Shown here: in pieces, positions 20,875 through 29,870 of the stretch
Numbering within the stretch: the first letter of the stretch is position 1
How the letters are laid out: each line of letters opens with the position of its first letter
Origin: an uncultured Clostridia bacterium
GTDB taxonomy: Bacteria; Bacillota; Clostridia; Christensenellales; Aristaeellaceae
DNA: 37,909 nucleotides
Direction of reading: 5' to 3'
Assembly (NCBI GenBank): GCA_934667105.1
Contig: CAKULG010000022.1
Coordinates: 1-37,909, forward strand
The notes under the pieces: generated by a model
The model's database searches: none
Told to the model about the DNA's origin: nothing
The model's input: the letters and a program-made list of their open reading frames with translations, nothing else
Position numbers and translations under genes: made by a program

Positions 20875-22305
20875 TTAATCCTGCTCCCCCACCACCTGCA
20901 ATTTCAGCAGGTTGGTGGTGCCGGATACGGACAGGGGCACCCCCGCCGTAATCACCACCAGATCGCCCTTTTCCACCAGATCCAGCTGCCGGGCGCAATC
21001 CGCCGCATGGCGGAACAATTCGTCCGTGCTCTGCTGGTTCAGGGCGTGGACGGGGTATACGCCCCAGGAAAGGGAAAGCTGATGAAAGGCCTTTTCCACC
21101 GGCGTGGCCGCGATGATGGGCTGCAGCGGGCGGAATTTGCTCATGCCCCGGGCGGTTTGCCCATATTTGGTGACGGCGATAATGGCCTTCGCCCGCACGT
21201 CCCGGGCGGTGGTGCAGGCCGCGTCGCAGATGGCGTTAGTGTTGTCGTTATAGGCGGCGTCATAGGGCAGGGAATGATACACATCCATGGCGAAGGCATC
21301 CCTTTCCGCCTGCTCGGCAATCCGGGCCATGGCCCGGACCGCCTCCACCGGGTATTCCCCCGCCGCGCTCTCTCCCGAAAGCATCACGGCGGAGGTGCCG
21401 TCGAACACGGCGTTGGCCACGTCGGTTATCTCCGCCCGGGTGGGCATGGGGGAATGCACCATGGATTCCAGCATCTGGGTGGCGGTGATGGCCATTTTGC
21501 CCGCCGCGTAGCAGCCGCGAATAAAGCGCTTTTGCAGGCCGGGCAGCCGCTCGTATTCCACCTCTACCCCCATATCTCCACGGGCCACCATAATGCCGTC
21601 GGAATATTGCAGAATCTCGTCGAAATGCTCAATGCCTTCCAGGCTTTCAATCTTGGAGATAATTTTGATGGCGTGGCCTCCGTGATAATCCACGAATTTG
21701 CGCAGAGCGATCACATCTTCCTTCCGGCGCACAAAGGACGCGGCGATAAAATCCACCCCCTGCTCCACGCCGAAAACCAAATCGCGCTTATCCGCCTCGC
21801 TCAGATAGGGCATATCCACCGTGACGCCGGGCAGATTGATCCCCTTTCGGTCGCTTAATACGCCGCCGGTGACAACGCGGCACACCGCCCTTTCCGCATC
21901 CGCCGTTTCCACCCGCAGGCACAGCCGCCCGTCGTCCAGCAGCACGCGATCTCCCGGCTTCAGTTGCGCAGTCAGCGCCGGATAGCTGATGCAGCAGCCC
22001 TTCTCGTCGCCCAGGCGCTCCTTGGCGTAGAGGGTGAAGGGTTCTCCTGCGGTTAAATTCACCTTGCCGCCCGCGAATAACCCCGTGCGGATTTCGGGGC
22101 CCTTGGTATCCAGCATCACGGCGGCGGGAACGCCCAGCTTATCCCGCACCGCCCGGAACGTGGCGATCATTTTCCTATGGCCCTCATGGGTGCCGTGGGA
22201 AAAATTGAAGCGGGCCACATTCATGCCGCTACGAAGCATTTCTTCCATAATTTCCGGCCGGGAGCTGGCCGGGCCCAGGGTGCACACGATCTTCGTTCTG
22301 CGCAT
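20875..22305 (-). CDS. pyk: Pyruvate kinase
   Basis: A 476-residue protein of normal length for the form without the extra C-terminal phosphohistidine domain. It begins RRTKIVCTLGPASS, followed by MNVARFNFSHGTHEGH (substrate and K+ site) and AVMLDTKGPEIRTG. The catalytic lysine lies in KIISKIES, followed by DGIMVARGDMGVEV (Mg2+/PEP site) and ITATQMLESM. The B domain lies at about 70-170 and the C domain from about 345. It converts PEP and ADP to pyruvate and ATP in the last step of glycolysis. AAGGGG lies upstream of the ATG, and a good promoter is present. Nothing unusual in the active site. Confidence 0.97.
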   Translation of the reverse strand: MRRTKIVCTLGPASSRPEIMEEMLRSGMNVARFNFSHGTHEGHRKMIATFRAVRDKLGVPAAVMLDTKGPEIRTGLFAGGKVNLTAGEPFTLYAKERLGDEKGCCISYPALTAQLKPGDRVLLDDGRLCLRVETADAERAVCRVVTGGVLSDRKGINLPGVTVDMPYLSEADKRDLVFGVEQGVDFIAASFVRRKEDVIALRKFVDYHGGHAIKIISKIESLEGIEHFDEILQYSDGIMVARGDMGVEVEYERLPGLQKRFIRGCYAAGKMAITATQMLESMVHSPMPTRAEITDVANAVFDGTSAVMLSGESAAGEYPVEAVRAMARIAEQAERDAFAMDVYHSLPYDAAYNDNTNAICDAACTTARDVRAKAIIAVTKYGQTARGMSKFRPLQPIIAATPVEKAFHQLSLSWGVYPVHALNQQSTDELFRHAADCARQLDLVEKGDLVVITAGVPLSVSGTTNLLKLQVVGEQD

Positions 22306-22376
22306 AAATAAAACCCCTTTTTATTGAATGCCGCATGCGGAAGCATGGATAAAACAAACTCCCCCATGTTATCAGC

Positions 22377-22405
22377 ATTTTATCATTTTTTTCAAATTTT
22401 AGCAA
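22377..22405 (-). promoter_or_regulatory. Promoter of pyk
   Basis: On the minus strand TTGCTA (22405-22400), 17-base spacer, TAAAAT (22382-22377), about 70 bases before the pyk ATG. Confidence 0.75.
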
Positions 22406-22466
22406 GGGGAACGAAAAAAACGCATAAAAAACGGGTGGCAACGAAAATGAGCGATATAAACGCGGA

Positions 22467-22498
22467 GGAGCCGCTCCTTGTGGTCAAAGAGCGGCTCC
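22467..22498 (-). terminator. Stem-loop after the hibernation factor gene
   Basis: GGAGCCGCTC (22467-22476) pairs perfectly with GAGCGGCTCC (22489-22498) around a 12-base loop, 40 bases after the hpf stop. There is no U-tract, so termination efficiency is uncertain. Read on the minus strand, its GCTCTTTGACC...CAA word is shared with the hairpin at 810-844. Confidence 0.5.
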
Positions 22499-22538
22499 CC
22501 CATAATATCTTAGCCTGTTTTTATCTTCGTCTGTTTTC

Positions 22539-23078
22539 TTAATCCTCCGGCACCAGCAGGCCCAGGTTGCCGTCCTTGCGCAGATACAGCACATTGGTGC
22601 GCTCGGTTTCAATATTCACAAAGACGAAGAAGGAATGGCCCAGCAACTCCATTTGCAGGATCGCGTCCTCCACCGCCATGGGGCGCACGGGGAAGGATTT
22701 CGTGCGCACGATTTTGCGTTCGCCCGTGCCATACGCGGCGATATCCTCGATAAATTCGGGGGTTTCCTCCTGATAAGCGCCCTCGCGCAGCCGCTTTTCC
22801 AGCTTAGTGCGGTGGCGCAGAATCTGGCGCTCCAGCTTAGCCAGGGCGCTGTCGATGGACATAAACAGGTTATCCTTGCTGGAGGATTCCGCCCGCAGCG
22901 TCACGCCGTTCATGGGCACGGTGATCTCGCAGATGCGCTCATCCCTTTCCCGGCGCAGCCGCACAAACATTTCGGTATCCGGCTTTAAATAACGCTCCAT
23001 GGTCGCGGTTTTTTTGGTGATCCGGTTGGTGATGCCGGGGGTAACAACCATGTTTTTCGCGGTGATGGTGGTCTTCAT
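22539..23078 (-). CDS. hpf: Ribosome hibernation promoting factor, long form
   Basis: A 179-residue protein. The N-terminal ~100 residues are the S30AE/RaiA ribosome-binding domain (MKTTITAKNMVVTPGITNRI, with FVRLRRERDERICEITVPMNG). After a linker, the C-terminal ~60 residues (IVRTKSFPVRPMAVEDAILQMELLGHSFFVFVN) are the dimerisation domain specific to long HPF, which joins two 70S ribosomes into inactive 100S particles. Clear GAGGAG ribosome binding site. Monocistronic by context. Confidence 0.96.
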   Translation of the reverse strand: MKTTITAKNMVVTPGITNRITKKTATMERYLKPDTEMFVRLRRERDERICEITVPMNGVTLRAESSSKDNLFMSIDSALAKLERQILRHRTKLEKRLREGAYQEETPEFIEDIAAYGTGERKIVRTKSFPVRPMAVEDAILQMELLGHSFFVFVNIETERTNVLYLRKDGNLGLLVPED

Positions 23079-23193
23079 AAAACCACTCCTCTCTTGTTAT
23101 GATGCCGCGCTCCGGCGGCTTTTCCCCTCTCTGCCCCTCTGGTTGCTTATATTCGACGCAAACCGGAAAACTCCTCCCATCCAAAGCGGATAT

Positions 23194-25224
23194 TTATAAA
23201 ATTTTTGACGCCGCGGTGGTTAATATGCACAAAAGGATTCCAACCACCGTGGGCAGCGCTGCGGCCAGCAGCGTCCATTTGCCCGACCGGGTTTCCCGAT
23301 AAACGGTGAGCAAAGTGGTGGAACAGGGAAAATGAAAAATGGAAAAGAGCATCAAATTCAGCGCCGTAAGCGAGCCCCAGCCCTGGGCGGCGAGCACGGG
23401 AAGCAGCTGGGCGGAGGCCATTTCCCCCGGCAGCGCGGCCCCCGCCGTATACGCCATGAAGATGATGGGCAGCACGATTTCATTGGCGGGGAAGCCCAGC
23501 AAAAAGCCCGCCAGAATCACGCCGTCCAGGCCCATCAGCCGCCCCAGGGGCGAAAGAAAGCGGGCGATGTGGCTCAGCAGCGTGGTCCCGTTCACGCAAA
23601 CCGTGGCCAGCAAATACAGACACGCCCCCGCCGGGGCCGCCACCGCCGCCGCCCGGCCCAGCACGAACACCGTGCGATCCAGCACCGAGCGCACGATCAC
23701 CCGGCCCACCTGGGGCGCGCGGTAGGGCGGCAGCTCCAGTGTGAAGGCGGAGGGCACGCCCCGCAGCACCGTGGCGGAAAGCAGCCGGGAAAGCAGCAGC
23801 GTCACCCCCACAGCCAGCAGGGCGAGCCCCGTCAGCATCAGCGCGGAAAGCGCCGCGCCCCCCGGTCCGCTTCCGGCGAAAAACAGCGTCAGCATCAGCA
23901 GCAGCGTGGGAAAGCGCCCATTGCAGGGCATCAGGGCGTTGGTCAGTATAGCGATCAGCCGCTCCCGGGGGCTGTCGATAATGCGGCAGCCCGTCACCCC
24001 TACCGCATTGCAGCCAAAGCCCATACACATGGTCAGCGCCTGCTTGCCGCAGGCATGGCATTTTTCAAAGCATCGATCCAGATTAAAGGCCACCCGGGGC
24101 AGATAGCCCAGATCCTCCAGCAGCGTAAAGAGCGGGAAGAAAATCGCCATGGGCGGCAGCATCACTGCGATCACCTGGGTGAGCGTGCGATACACGCCAT
24201 CCAGCAGCAGCCCGCGCCAGAAGGGGGGCCAGCCCCGCAAAAGCCCGTTCAGCCCCTCCCCCATGCGCGCAAAGCAGGCGGAAAGCCAGGCGGAGGGCCG
24301 GTTCGCCCCCCACAGCGTCAGGAAAAAAACCAGGGCCAGCAGCGCCAGCATGCCCAGCAGGCCGGTAACGCGCCCGGTGAGCAGCCGGTCAAGCCGCAGC
24401 TGCCGCTGATCGTACCCCCTGCGGCGAACGGCCCGGCGGCAGGCCTGCTCCGCCGCCTGATACAGGGCGGAAACCACCCGGTCGGAAACAGGCTCCTCCC
24501 CGGGACTCAGCAGCGCCTGGGCGGCGCGGATTTCCGCGTCCAGCCCGGGCGGCAGAGAAAAGCGACGGGCCAGCTCCTCCCGAAAGCGCCCGTCCCCTTC
24601 CAGCAAGCGCAGCGCCGCAAAGCGCGGCGAAAGCGCGCCCGCCAGACAGGGGGCCAGCGCCGCGGCCAATTGCGCCGCAGCCCGGGCAATATCCGGGGGA
24701 AGCTCCGCCCGGCGCGGAACAGGGCGGCTTTTCAGCGTTTGCTCCACCGCCGGAAGAATTTTTTCGATTCCCTCCCCCGAGCGAGCGGCGGCTCCCACCA
24801 CGGGCACGCCCAGAAAATCCTCCAGCGCCGGCAAATCCACCTCCACGCCCTTTTTCCGGGCTTCGTCCAGCAGATTGACGCACACCACCGCCCGATCGGT
24901 TAATTCCAGCACCTGGAATACCAGATTCAGGTTGCGCTCCAGGCAGGTGGCGTCGCACACCACGACCACCGCCTCCGCGCCCCCGAAGCACACCGCTTCC
25001 ATGGCCACCTCTTCCTCGGCGGATTGCGCCCAGAGGGAATACGCCCCCGGCACATCCATCAGAAGAAATTCCATTTCCGGGCCCCGGCACCGCCCCTGGG
25101 CGGAGGCCACCGTTTTGCCGGGCCAATTGCCCGTATGCTGCTTTAACCCGGTCAGCGCGTTAAATACCGTGGATTTCCCCACGTTGGGGTTGCCCGCCAG
25201 GGCGATTTTTCGCAAGCGGCTCAT
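23194..25224 (-). CDS. feoB: Ferrous iron transport protein B
   Basis: A 676-residue protein. The N-terminal G domain has G1 GNPNVGKST (11-19), G3 DVPG (57-60) and G4 NLLD (117-120), then a helical domain up to about residue 270. The membrane part shows the conserved FeoB segments ANRPSAWLSACF, TLLEDLGYLPRVAFNLDR, GKQALTMCMGFGCNAVGV, TGCRIIDSPRERLIAILTNA and MPCNGRFP. It moves Fe2+ into the cell under GTP-dependent control. The start codon overlaps the feoA stop (ATGA), so the two are coupled. Length is near the usual ~650-700 for clostridial FeoB. Confidence 0.97.
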   Translation of the reverse strand: MSRLRKIALAGNPNVGKSTVFNALTGLKQHTGNWPGKTVASAQGRCRGPEMEFLLMDVPGAYSLWAQSAEEEVAMEAVCFGGAEAVVVVCDATCLERNLNLVFQVLELTDRAVVCVNLLDEARKKGVEVDLPALEDFLGVPVVGAAARSGEGIEKILPAVEQTLKSRPVPRRAELPPDIARAAAQLAAALAPCLAGALSPRFAALRLLEGDGRFREELARRFSLPPGLDAEIRAAQALLSPGEEPVSDRVVSALYQAAEQACRRAVRRRGYDQRQLRLDRLLTGRVTGLLGMLALLALVFFLTLWGANRPSAWLSACFARMGEGLNGLLRGWPPFWRGLLLDGVYRTLTQVIAVMLPPMAIFFPLFTLLEDLGYLPRVAFNLDRCFEKCHACGKQALTMCMGFGCNAVGVTGCRIIDSPRERLIAILTNALMPCNGRFPTLLLMLTLFFAGSGPGGAALSALMLTGLALLAVGVTLLLSRLLSATVLRGVPSAFTLELPPYRAPQVGRVIVRSVLDRTVFVLGRAAAVAAPAGACLYLLATVCVNGTTLLSHIARFLSPLGRLMGLDGVILAGFLLGFPANEIVLPIIFMAYTAGAALPGEMASAQLLPVLAAQGWGSLTALNLMLFSIFHFPCSTTLLTVYRETRSGKWTLLAAALPTVVGILLCILTTAASKIL

Positions 25225-25454
25225 GGTGCGTCCTCCTTAAGAAAAATTGCCCGGGCCTCCCCCAGCCGCAGCGCCACCGCCGCCCCCCGCACCCGATAAG
25301 CGCGCATGCCGCCCCCCGGCGCGGAAAATAAATATTCCACCTGCGCCCCGGGGGTGAAGCCCAAATCCATCAGCCGCCTGCGCAGCCCGTCCCGGGCCCG
25401 CAGCCGCCCCACCCGGCCCCCTTGCCCCCGTTTCAGGCAGGATAAATCCATCAT
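25221..25454 (-). CDS. feoA: Ferrous iron transport protein A
   Basis: A 77-residue SH3-like protein: GQGGRVGRLRARDGLRRRLM, then DLGFTPGAQVEYLFSAPGGGM and YRVRGAAVALRLGEARAI, the pattern of FeoA (L-x-x-x-G-F-x-P-G near the middle, ALR at the end). It supports FeoB function at the membrane. AGGAGG lies 9 bases before the first of two adjacent ATG codons. It heads the feoAB operon. Confidence 0.94.
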   Translation of the reverse strand: MMDLSCLKRGQGGRVGRLRARDGLRRRLMDLGFTPGAQVEYLFSAPGGGMRAYRVRGAAVALRLGEARAIFLKEDAP

Positions 25455-25521
25455 AAAAAAGCACCTCCTTTCTCATGCTATGCCCTGGCGGCGCAGCGGT
25501 GAAAAGGAGGCGAAGAATAAA

Positions 25522-25561
25522 ATTATAATGCGGGGGGAGGCGTTCTTGGGCTTCCAAAGAA
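25522..25561 (-). promoter_or_regulatory. Promoter and possible operator of feoAB
   Basis: On the minus strand a perfect TATAAT (25527-25522) lies about 70 bases before feoA. No good -35 is present. Instead a 19-base near-palindrome, TTCTTTGG-AAG-CCCAAGAA (25561-25543, 7 of 8 pairs), covers the -35 position. It could be an operator for an iron-responsive regulator, or a weak stem after the glycosidase gene, whose stop is 15 bases away. It does not match the Fur or DtxR consensus that I know. Confidence 0.4.
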
Positions 25562-25576
25562 TGCCGCTCCCATAAC

Positions 25577-27433
25577 TTACGTTTCACTCTCTAGCCAGAG
25601 AACGCCGCCCTCCTTTACAGGGGGCAGATGAATTTCCGCGCCGCCGGGCAGATCGATTTCCGCATCAGCGGAAAGGAATTTCGCCCGGGCGCAAGGCGTT
25701 TTCAGCGTGACCACGGCGTTTTCCACATCTCGCCGGGCGGGATCGTTATTTTCCAGGATCAGCAGGGAATAGCCCGCGCCGCGAAGCATGCCGTGCAGCA
25801 GATGGCGGGAGCTCACCCGGGCGTTGAGAACAACGCCGCTCTGCTCCAGCACATCCTCCGTTTCCAGTGAGCCCCGGAATTCATGGGAAACGCCAGGCAA
25901 AAGCTCCACATTCCAGCCCCACCAGCCATAGGCGGTGGAGGCCCCAAAGGTGCCCGTCTGGCGCAGAAAATAGGCCTGGCCTCCCGCGGCCACAAAGGCG
26001 TCGATCTGCTGAATTTCCTCCTGACTGAGCCAATTTTTTTCGCAAGGCACCAGCAGCAGCCGGATTCCCAGCCGGTTCTCCTTCAAATGCCGGGCGCAGA
26101 GAATATCCACCGTTGCCTGAGCCTTGCGCAGCTCGCGATAAGCCTGAATGGATTGATGCACGGCACAATTGATGCTGCCGCTCATGAAAGCGTCGCCATA
26201 GGCGGCGGCATGCTGGGAGAAAAGCAGGCCCACGCCGTCCCGCTGCTTCTCCGCGGAGGCCAGCAGCGTGCTGTGGCGGTTGACAAAGCGCACCATGGCC
26301 ACCGAGCGGTCGTAATGCTCCGTTTTGCGGCCGTCGTTGAAAATGAAGCCGCAGTTATCCGGGTTGGGCGTGCCCTGGTCGGGGTAATCCCCGCGCCATT
26401 CATAAAAGACGATGCCCTTGTGCCCGGCGGCCAGCAGGGAATAAACCTCCTCATGGGTTTTGCGGCCGGGCATGCGGGTGCGCGCGTCAATTTCAATGGT
26501 CCAGGCATGCTTGCCCTGCAGGGCGGCGGCGCATTCCGCCATATCGAATTGATAGGCGGCGGCATAGGAATCCGCGCCCTCCTGACTGATATAGCTGGTG
26601 ATACCCACGGTATCCATACCCTCTGCGTCGTCGAAATAATCGATGCCCGAGGCCATCAGCTCGTTGCCCACGGGGGCGGCGGTCATGCAGGTGTAGGTTT
26701 CCTTTTCGGGGGCGGCTTCCTTCACCGCCTGGGCGGTGTTATTGAGGAAATCGCTCATGGCGCGCATGCTGAACAGCCGCCACTGAATCCAGGGCTCGGG
26801 GTCCTCCCCCTTCGCGGGCCTGCGCCGGGGCGGCTCCTGGGGGGGCAGACCCCGGGCGGCGCGCCAGGCCTGATACGCCGCCAGCGTCATGGGATGATAA
26901 TCGAAAATGCCGTTGTAGGGATAATGCGGCTCGTTGTAAATCTGATAGGAAACCACGCCGGGAATTTCCTCAAAATGCCGGGCCAGGGCCTGGCTGGCCT
27001 CCTTGTTATCCTGCACAATGCCCTTGTGGAACAGAGAACTGCGCATGAAGGCGGACCAATACGCCTCCATGGGTTCATCCTTTTCATTGCGCATCAGATA
27101 ATCGTCGTAGCCCCGCAGGTTCATCACATACCCTTGCAGGCGGATGCTGGTGGCCATGCCCTTATCGTGGGCCTCCCGCAGCAGAGAATCAATAAAATCC
27201 GTCCGGACGCGCACCGCGTCCCCCTCCAGCGTCACATTCCCCAGCGCGGCCACCCGCAGGAACTGGAAGCCCGCCTCCCGCATCAGGCGGATATCCTCCT
27301 TCATCAGGCCCGCCCGGTCGGCCCAGGGGGGCGCGGGATACTTCGCCTCGTGGAAGGAAGGATAATAGGATTGGCCCATGGCGATGATGGGCTTGCCATC
27401 CTGATGCAGAACGCCGTTTTTCAGAGCGTACAT
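25577..27433 (-). CDS. GH42-like (clan A) glycoside hydrolase, probable beta-galactosidase-type
   Basis: A 618-residue protein. The N-terminal ~380 residues form a TIM barrel: YYPSFHEAKYPAPPWADR, then DIRLMREAGFQFLRV, the family's opening of 'W-x-x-D-x-x-x-M-K-x-x-G-x-x-x-V-R'. The acid/base glutamate is Glu168 in YQIYNEPHY; the nucleophile candidate is Glu314 in AWTIEIDAR, after which the barrel ends with GHKGIVFYEWRGDY. A trimer-forming type A4 domain (about 390-560) and a short beta domain follow. GH42 proteins cleave terminal beta-galactosides. Sequence drift at the nucleophile segment (family usually Glu-x-Gln) leaves the exact specificity open. GGGAGGTG lies 7 bases before ATG. Single gene. 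Confidence 0.8.
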   Translation of the reverse strand: MYALKNGVLHQDGKPIIAMGQSYYPSFHEAKYPAPPWADRAGLMKEDIRLMREAGFQFLRVAALGNVTLEGDAVRVRTDFIDSLLREAHDKGMATSIRLQGYVMNLRGYDDYLMRNEKDEPMEAYWSAFMRSSLFHKGIVQDNKEASQALARHFEEIPGVVSYQIYNEPHYPYNGIFDYHPMTLAAYQAWRAARGLPPQEPPRRRPAKGEDPEPWIQWRLFSMRAMSDFLNNTAQAVKEAAPEKETYTCMTAAPVGNELMASGIDYFDDAEGMDTVGITSYISQEGADSYAAAYQFDMAECAAALQGKHAWTIEIDARTRMPGRKTHEEVYSLLAAGHKGIVFYEWRGDYPDQGTPNPDNCGFIFNDGRKTEHYDRSVAMVRFVNRHSTLLASAEKQRDGVGLLFSQHAAAYGDAFMSGSINCAVHQSIQAYRELRKAQATVDILCARHLKENRLGIRLLLVPCEKNWLSQEEIQQIDAFVAAGGQAYFLRQTGTFGASTAYGWWGWNVELLPGVSHEFRGSLETEDVLEQSGVVLNARVSSRHLLHGMLRGAGYSLLILENNDPARRDVENAVVTLKTPCARAKFLSADAEIDLPGGAEIHLPPVKEGGVLWLESET

Positions 27434-27472
27434 AATTCGGCACCTCCCGTTTCATTGGAACTTGCTGCTTTT

Positions 27473-27501
27473 ATTGTAGCCGCTTTTTCTTTCGCTGGAA
27501 A
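27473..27501 (-). promoter_or_regulatory. Promoter of the glycosidase gene
   Basis: On the minus strand TTTCCA (27501-27496), 17-base spacer, TACAAT (27478-27473), about 40 bases before the ATG. Confidence 0.6.
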
Positions 27502-27543
27502 GGTGAAAATTTCCGAAAAAAATCTTTGAAAATTCGCCCATGC

Positions 27544-27580
27544 AAAAAAGCCCGCCGTGATGAGACGCATCGCGGCGGGC
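27544..27580 (-). terminator. Terminator of glnN
   Basis: GCCCGCCG pairs with CGGCGGGC (27550-27580), with an internal GATG/CATC stem. On the minus strand the stem is followed by CTTTTTT. It lies 66 bases after the glutamine synthetase stop. Confidence 0.9.
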
Positions 27581-27593
27581 GCAGACTGCTTGC

Positions 27594-27631
27594 AATCGCT
27601 TTATTATTTACGGAGAACCAAGCGATTTTTT
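27594..27631 (+). other. Second stem-loop in the glnN 3' region
   Basis: AATCGCTT (27594-27601) pairs with AAGCGATT (27620-27627) around 18 bases; a T-run follows on the plus strand only. Together with the terminator before it, this could block transcription in both directions between glnN and the glycosidase gene. Confidence 0.4.
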
Positions 27632-27645
27632 CTCTCCTTTCCCTC

Positions 27646-29742
27646 TTATTTCACGCTGAACAGCAGCTTGTCGTAGGTGGGGAAGGGCCAATATTTTTCA
27701 GCGGTGAGGGTTTCGGCCTCGTCGCAGGCCACCCGCAGTTCCGCCATCTTTTGCAGCATCTCATCCCGGATAAAGCAGGCGGCCTTGGTCATATCGCCGC
27801 CGGCCTGATAGGCGATCAGCGCGTTCTCCAGGCGGGCGGTGGCGGCGGCGATTTCATCCGTCAGGCCGGAAAGGCGGCGGATGCTCTCCTGCTCGTAATC
27901 GGCGGCAATGCCGGGCAGGGCGGCGCGCTTGGCGGCCAGGGCCTCGGCCAGCTCCCGGGTGTAGGCCACCACGGCGGGCAGAATTTCCTTGCGGGCCATA
28001 TCCACCATGGTCAGGGCCTCAATATGCACGGCCTTGCAATAGTTTTCCAGGTTGATCTCATACCGGGAGCGGATTTCCGCCGGGGAGAACACCTTGTGCC
28101 GGGTCAGCATATCCACATTTTTCTTTTCCAGGATGTAGGGCAGCGCGTCCGGCGTGGTGCGCAAGTTCAGCAGGCCGCGCTTTTCCACGGCCTCCTGAAT
28201 CCAGGCCTCGTCGTAACCGTTGCCGTTGAAAATGATGCGCTTGTGGGCGGAAATGGTTTCCTTCAGCAGGTCGTGGAGCGCCGCGTCGAAATTCTCCGCC
28301 CCCTCCAGACGATCGGCGTACTGGCGCAGGGATTCGGCCACAGCCGCGTTGAGCATAATATTGGCGCAGGCGATGCTGTTTGAGGAGCCCAGCATGCGGA
28401 ATTCGAACTTATTGCCGGTAAAAGCGAAGGGGGAGGTGCGGTTGCGATCGGTGGTATCCCGGAGGAACTTGGGCAGCACATGCGCGCCCAGCTTGAGCAC
28501 CTTCTTTTCCGCGGCGCTGTAGGGCGCGTCCTTTTCCAGGGCGTCCAGAACGCCGGTCAGTTCGTCGCCCAGGAACATGGATACCACGGCGGGCGGCGCT
28601 TCGTTGGCCCCCAGACGGTGATCGTTCCCCGCCGTAGCCACGGAAAGGCGCAGCAAATCCTGATAATCGTCCACCGCCTGAATCACCGCGCACAGGAACA
28701 GCAGGAACTGCGCGTTCTGGGCGGGGGTGTCCCCGGGCTTGAGCAGATTTTCGCCGCTGTCGGTGGCAATGGACCAATTGTTGTGCTTGCCCGAGCCGTT
28801 CACGCCGGCGAAGGGCTTTTCATGCAGCAGGCACACCAGGCCGTGCCGGGCGGCCACCTTCTGCATCATTTCCATGGTCAGCTGGTTATGATCGGTGGCG
28901 ATATTGGCGGTGGTGTAAATGGGGGCCAACTCGTGCTGGGCGGGGGCCACCTCGTTATGCTCCGTCTTGGCCAGCACGCCCAGTTTCCACAGTTCCTCGT
29001 TCAGATCGGCCATGAACGCCGCCACCCGGGGCTTGATCACCCCGAAATAATGATCGTCCATTTCCTGACCCTTGGGCGGGCGCGCGCCAAAGAGCGTCCG
29101 TCCGCAGAAGATCAGATCCTTGCGCTGCTCGTAGGCCGCCTTATCGATCAGGAAATATTCCTGCTCCGGGCCCACCAGCGCCCGGACGCACTTTACTTCC
29201 TTATTGCCGAAAAGCCGCAGCACGCGCACCGCCTGCTTGCTCAGCGCCTCCATGGAGCGCAGCAGCGGCGTTTTCTTATCCAGCGCCTCCCCGCCATAGG
29301 AGCAGAAGGCCGTGGGGATGCACAAAGTTTTATCCTTAATAAATGCATAGCTGGTGGGATCCCAGGCGGTATAGCCCCGGGCCTCGAAGGTGGCCCGCAG
29401 GCCGCCCGAGGGGAAGGAGGAAGCGTCCGGCTCGCCCTGGATCAGCTCCTTGCCCGAGAATTCCATAATCACCCGGCCGTCCGGCGCGGGGGCGATGAAG
29501 CTGTCGTGCTTTTCCGCCGTCACGCCCGTCAGCGGCTGGAACCAATGGGTGAAATGCGTGGCGCCGTGGGTCACGGCCCAATCCTTCATGGCCGCCGCCA
29601 CCGCGTTGGCCACTTCGTTATCCAGGCTCACGCCCTCGTCGATGGTCTTTTTCAGCGATGCGTACACCTCCGCCGAAAGCGTGGCCTTCATCATCCGATC
29701 GTCAAAAACCAGGCTGCCAAAATAATCCGCTACGCCGCTCAT
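27646..29742 (-). CDS. glnN: Type III glutamine synthetase
   Basis: Start at 29742 (MSGVADYFGSLVFDDRMM), with AAGGAG 10 bases upstream; an upstream in-frame ATG (29847) lies inside the leader hairpin. The 698-residue length is that of GSIII, about 250 longer than GSI. Catalytic features: GPEQEYFLIDK (ammonium/metal site), AKTEHNEVAPAQHELAP (metal-binding Glu), GVNGSGKHNNWSI (the 'N-G-S-G-x-H' loop) and RNRTSPFAFTGNKFEFR. The C-terminus is the long helical region specific to GSIII. It makes glutamine from glutamate, ammonia and ATP in the cytoplasm as a dodecamer. It has a near-perfect promoter and a terminator-like leader. Confidence 0.97.
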   Translation of the reverse strand: MSGVADYFGSLVFDDRMMKATLSAEVYASLKKTIDEGVSLDNEVANAVAAAMKDWAVTHGATHFTHWFQPLTGVTAEKHDSFIAPAPDGRVIMEFSGKELIQGEPDASSFPSGGLRATFEARGYTAWDPTSYAFIKDKTLCIPTAFCSYGGEALDKKTPLLRSMEALSKQAVRVLRLFGNKEVKCVRALVGPEQEYFLIDKAAYEQRKDLIFCGRTLFGARPPKGQEMDDHYFGVIKPRVAAFMADLNEELWKLGVLAKTEHNEVAPAQHELAPIYTTANIATDHNQLTMEMMQKVAARHGLVCLLHEKPFAGVNGSGKHNNWSIATDSGENLLKPGDTPAQNAQFLLFLCAVIQAVDDYQDLLRLSVATAGNDHRLGANEAPPAVVSMFLGDELTGVLDALEKDAPYSAAEKKVLKLGAHVLPKFLRDTTDRNRTSPFAFTGNKFEFRMLGSSNSIACANIMLNAAVAESLRQYADRLEGAENFDAALHDLLKETISAHKRIIFNGNGYDEAWIQEAVEKRGLLNLRTTPDALPYILEKKNVDMLTRHKVFSPAEIRSRYEINLENYCKAVHIEALTMVDMARKEILPAVVAYTRELAEALAAKRAALPGIAADYEQESIRRLSGLTDEIAAATARLENALIAYQAGGDMTKAACFIRDEMLQKMAELRVACDEAETLTAEKYWPFPTYDKLLFSVK

Positions 29743-29809
29743 TTCAATCCGCTCCTTCTTCCCGCGTGATCGCCGGGGGCAGGGGCCTTTGCGCCCGCTT
29801 TCCGGCTTC

Positions 29810-29860
29810 GGGCAAAAGAAAAGGCGTCGTGGAGAAAAGCTCTCCAAGACGTCATTGCCC
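29810..29860 (-). promoter_or_regulatory. Terminator-like hairpin in the glnN leader (candidate attenuator)
   Basis: On the minus strand GACGTCTTGGAGA (29853-29841) pairs with TCTCCACGACGCC (29835-29823) in 11 of 13 positions, loop five bases. TTTTCTTTT follows (29822-29814). An outer pair GGGCAA/TTGCCC (29860-29855 with 29815-29810) encloses it and would involve the end of the T-run. It lies entirely between the promoter and the start codon of glnN, with no other gene in between. Confidence 0.6.
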
Positions 29861-29870
29861 TGATGCGGGT

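Noticed and set aside
23332..24903. Plus-strand open frame of 523 codons opposite feoB
   Set aside because: Composition (Gln/Arg/His/Gly-rich) is that of an antisense shadow; feoB motifs on the other strand are complete.
25883..29769. Long plus-strand open frames opposite the glycosidase and glutamine synthetase genes
   Set aside because: Both are antisense to intact, recognisable enzymes and lack start signals.
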